DNA from: JBOGHU01 sp050742255 | GTDB lineage: Bacteria; Actinomycetota; Acidimicrobiia; Acidimicrobiales; CADCSY01 | DNA length: 13,151 bases | Direction of reading: 5' to 3' | NCBI GenBank assembly: GCA_050742255.1 | Contig: JBOGHU010000118.1 | Span: forward strand, 1-13,151 | In this document: positions 13,030-13,151 of the stretch, piece after piece | Layout of the letters: every line of letters starts with the position of its first letter | How positions within the stretch are numbered: the first letter of the stretch is position 1 | Position numbers and translations under genes: made by a program | The notes under the pieces: generated by a model | The model's input: the letters and a program-made list of their open reading frames with translations, nothing else | The model's database searches: none | Told to the model about the DNA's origin: nothing

Positions 13030-13151
13030 TGTCGCGGATCGCGGAAAATGCAGGTCGGCGATCACCGAAAATGTAGGTGCGTCCGAGTGCCCTGGGTGGC
13101 TTGTGTGATGGTAGATCAGCGGGTGGCGATCACCTCCTCACCGACAAGCTC
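13030..13151. mobile_element. Probable end of an IS21-type insertion sequence
   Basis: From TGT at 13030 the sequence holds two imperfect direct repeats of about 22 bases: GATCGCGGAAAATGCAGGTC (from 13037) and GATCACCGAAAATGTAGGTG (from 13060). Several similar internal repeats at each end, a TGT terminus and CGATCACCGAAAA-type wording are features of IS21-family elements. The hydantoinase fragment stops matching its family at this point. No transposase can be identified: a minus-strand frame ending ELVGEEVIATR with TGA at 13116-13118, or a plus-strand start near ATG 13108, could each be the edge of one. The family assignment is from memory of terminal repeat style. Confidence 0.5.

Noticed and set aside
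12873..13076. A 67-residue protein starting at ATG 12873.
   Set aside because: The ATG is an internal Met of the conserved HTGMTNT block of HyuB, and the last residues come from the adjoining IS-like repeats, so this is a relic and not a gene.

Overview
The window is very GC-rich DNA with tightly packed genes and almost no intergenic space. Several features point to a high-GC actinobacterium, possibly of the Acidimicrobiia type: an F420-type luciferase-like oxidoreductase, GTG starts, repeated TANNNT boxes 6-8 bases before start codons (leaderless transcripts), an RpiB of the CCWTGTG subtype and an Fpg/Nei glycosylase with an atypical zinc finger. The lineage is inferred from gene style, not from a marker gene. 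Most of the window is ordinary chromosome; only the last ~500 bases look accessory.

Layout. 1-804 (minus): the N-terminus of a MalK/UgpC-type ABC importer ATPase, preceded by an RpiB/LacA/LacB sugar-phosphate isomerase. 906-2204 (minus): a type II NADH dehydrogenase. 2344-2631 (plus): a small GlsB/YeaQ-type membrane protein. 2733-3529 (plus): an alpha/beta hydrolase split over two frames by single-base indels in homopolymer runs. 3530-3759: a hairpin-rich stretch that probably includes the helicase leader. 3760-6733 (plus): a two-gene unit, a core-only DEAD-box RNA helicase followed 4 bases later by a 600-residue Eco57I/TaqI-like N6-adenine methyltransferase with no nuclease. 6742-7695 (minus): LLM/F420 oxidoreductase. 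7749-7853 (plus): a possible one-helix mini-protein. 7953-8333 (minus): an MTH1187-type thiamine-binding protein with a Gly-Ser repeat insertion. 8386-10775 (plus): overlapping metX and metZ/metB-like genes for homocysteine synthesis. 10812-11270 (minus): a cupredoxin lipoprotein. 11357-12163 (plus): Fpg/Nei DNA glycosylase. 12223-12462 (plus): a small unknown protein. 12510-12585: tRNA-Gly(GCC), followed by a strong hairpin terminator.

Beyond the tRNA gene the sequence changes character. There is no intact gene, a 20-base direct repeat flanks a short AT-richer insert, a fragment of the C-terminal part of a hydantoinase B/oxoprolinase subunit follows, and that fragment is interrupted by what looks like the end of an IS21-type insertion sequence running off the window. 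This looks like a decayed island next to a tRNA gene.

Genes that plausibly work together: metX with metZ (homoserine to homocysteine), and the helicase with the methyltransferase (co-transcribed; joint role unknown). I found no complete defence system, CRISPR array or prophage. The points most worth a second look are the helicase-methyltransferase pair with its structured leader, the C2-Asp/C2-His variant zinc finger of the glycosylase, the in-frame 9-base repeat expansions in two unrelated genes, and the IS-interrupted remnant after tRNA-Gly.
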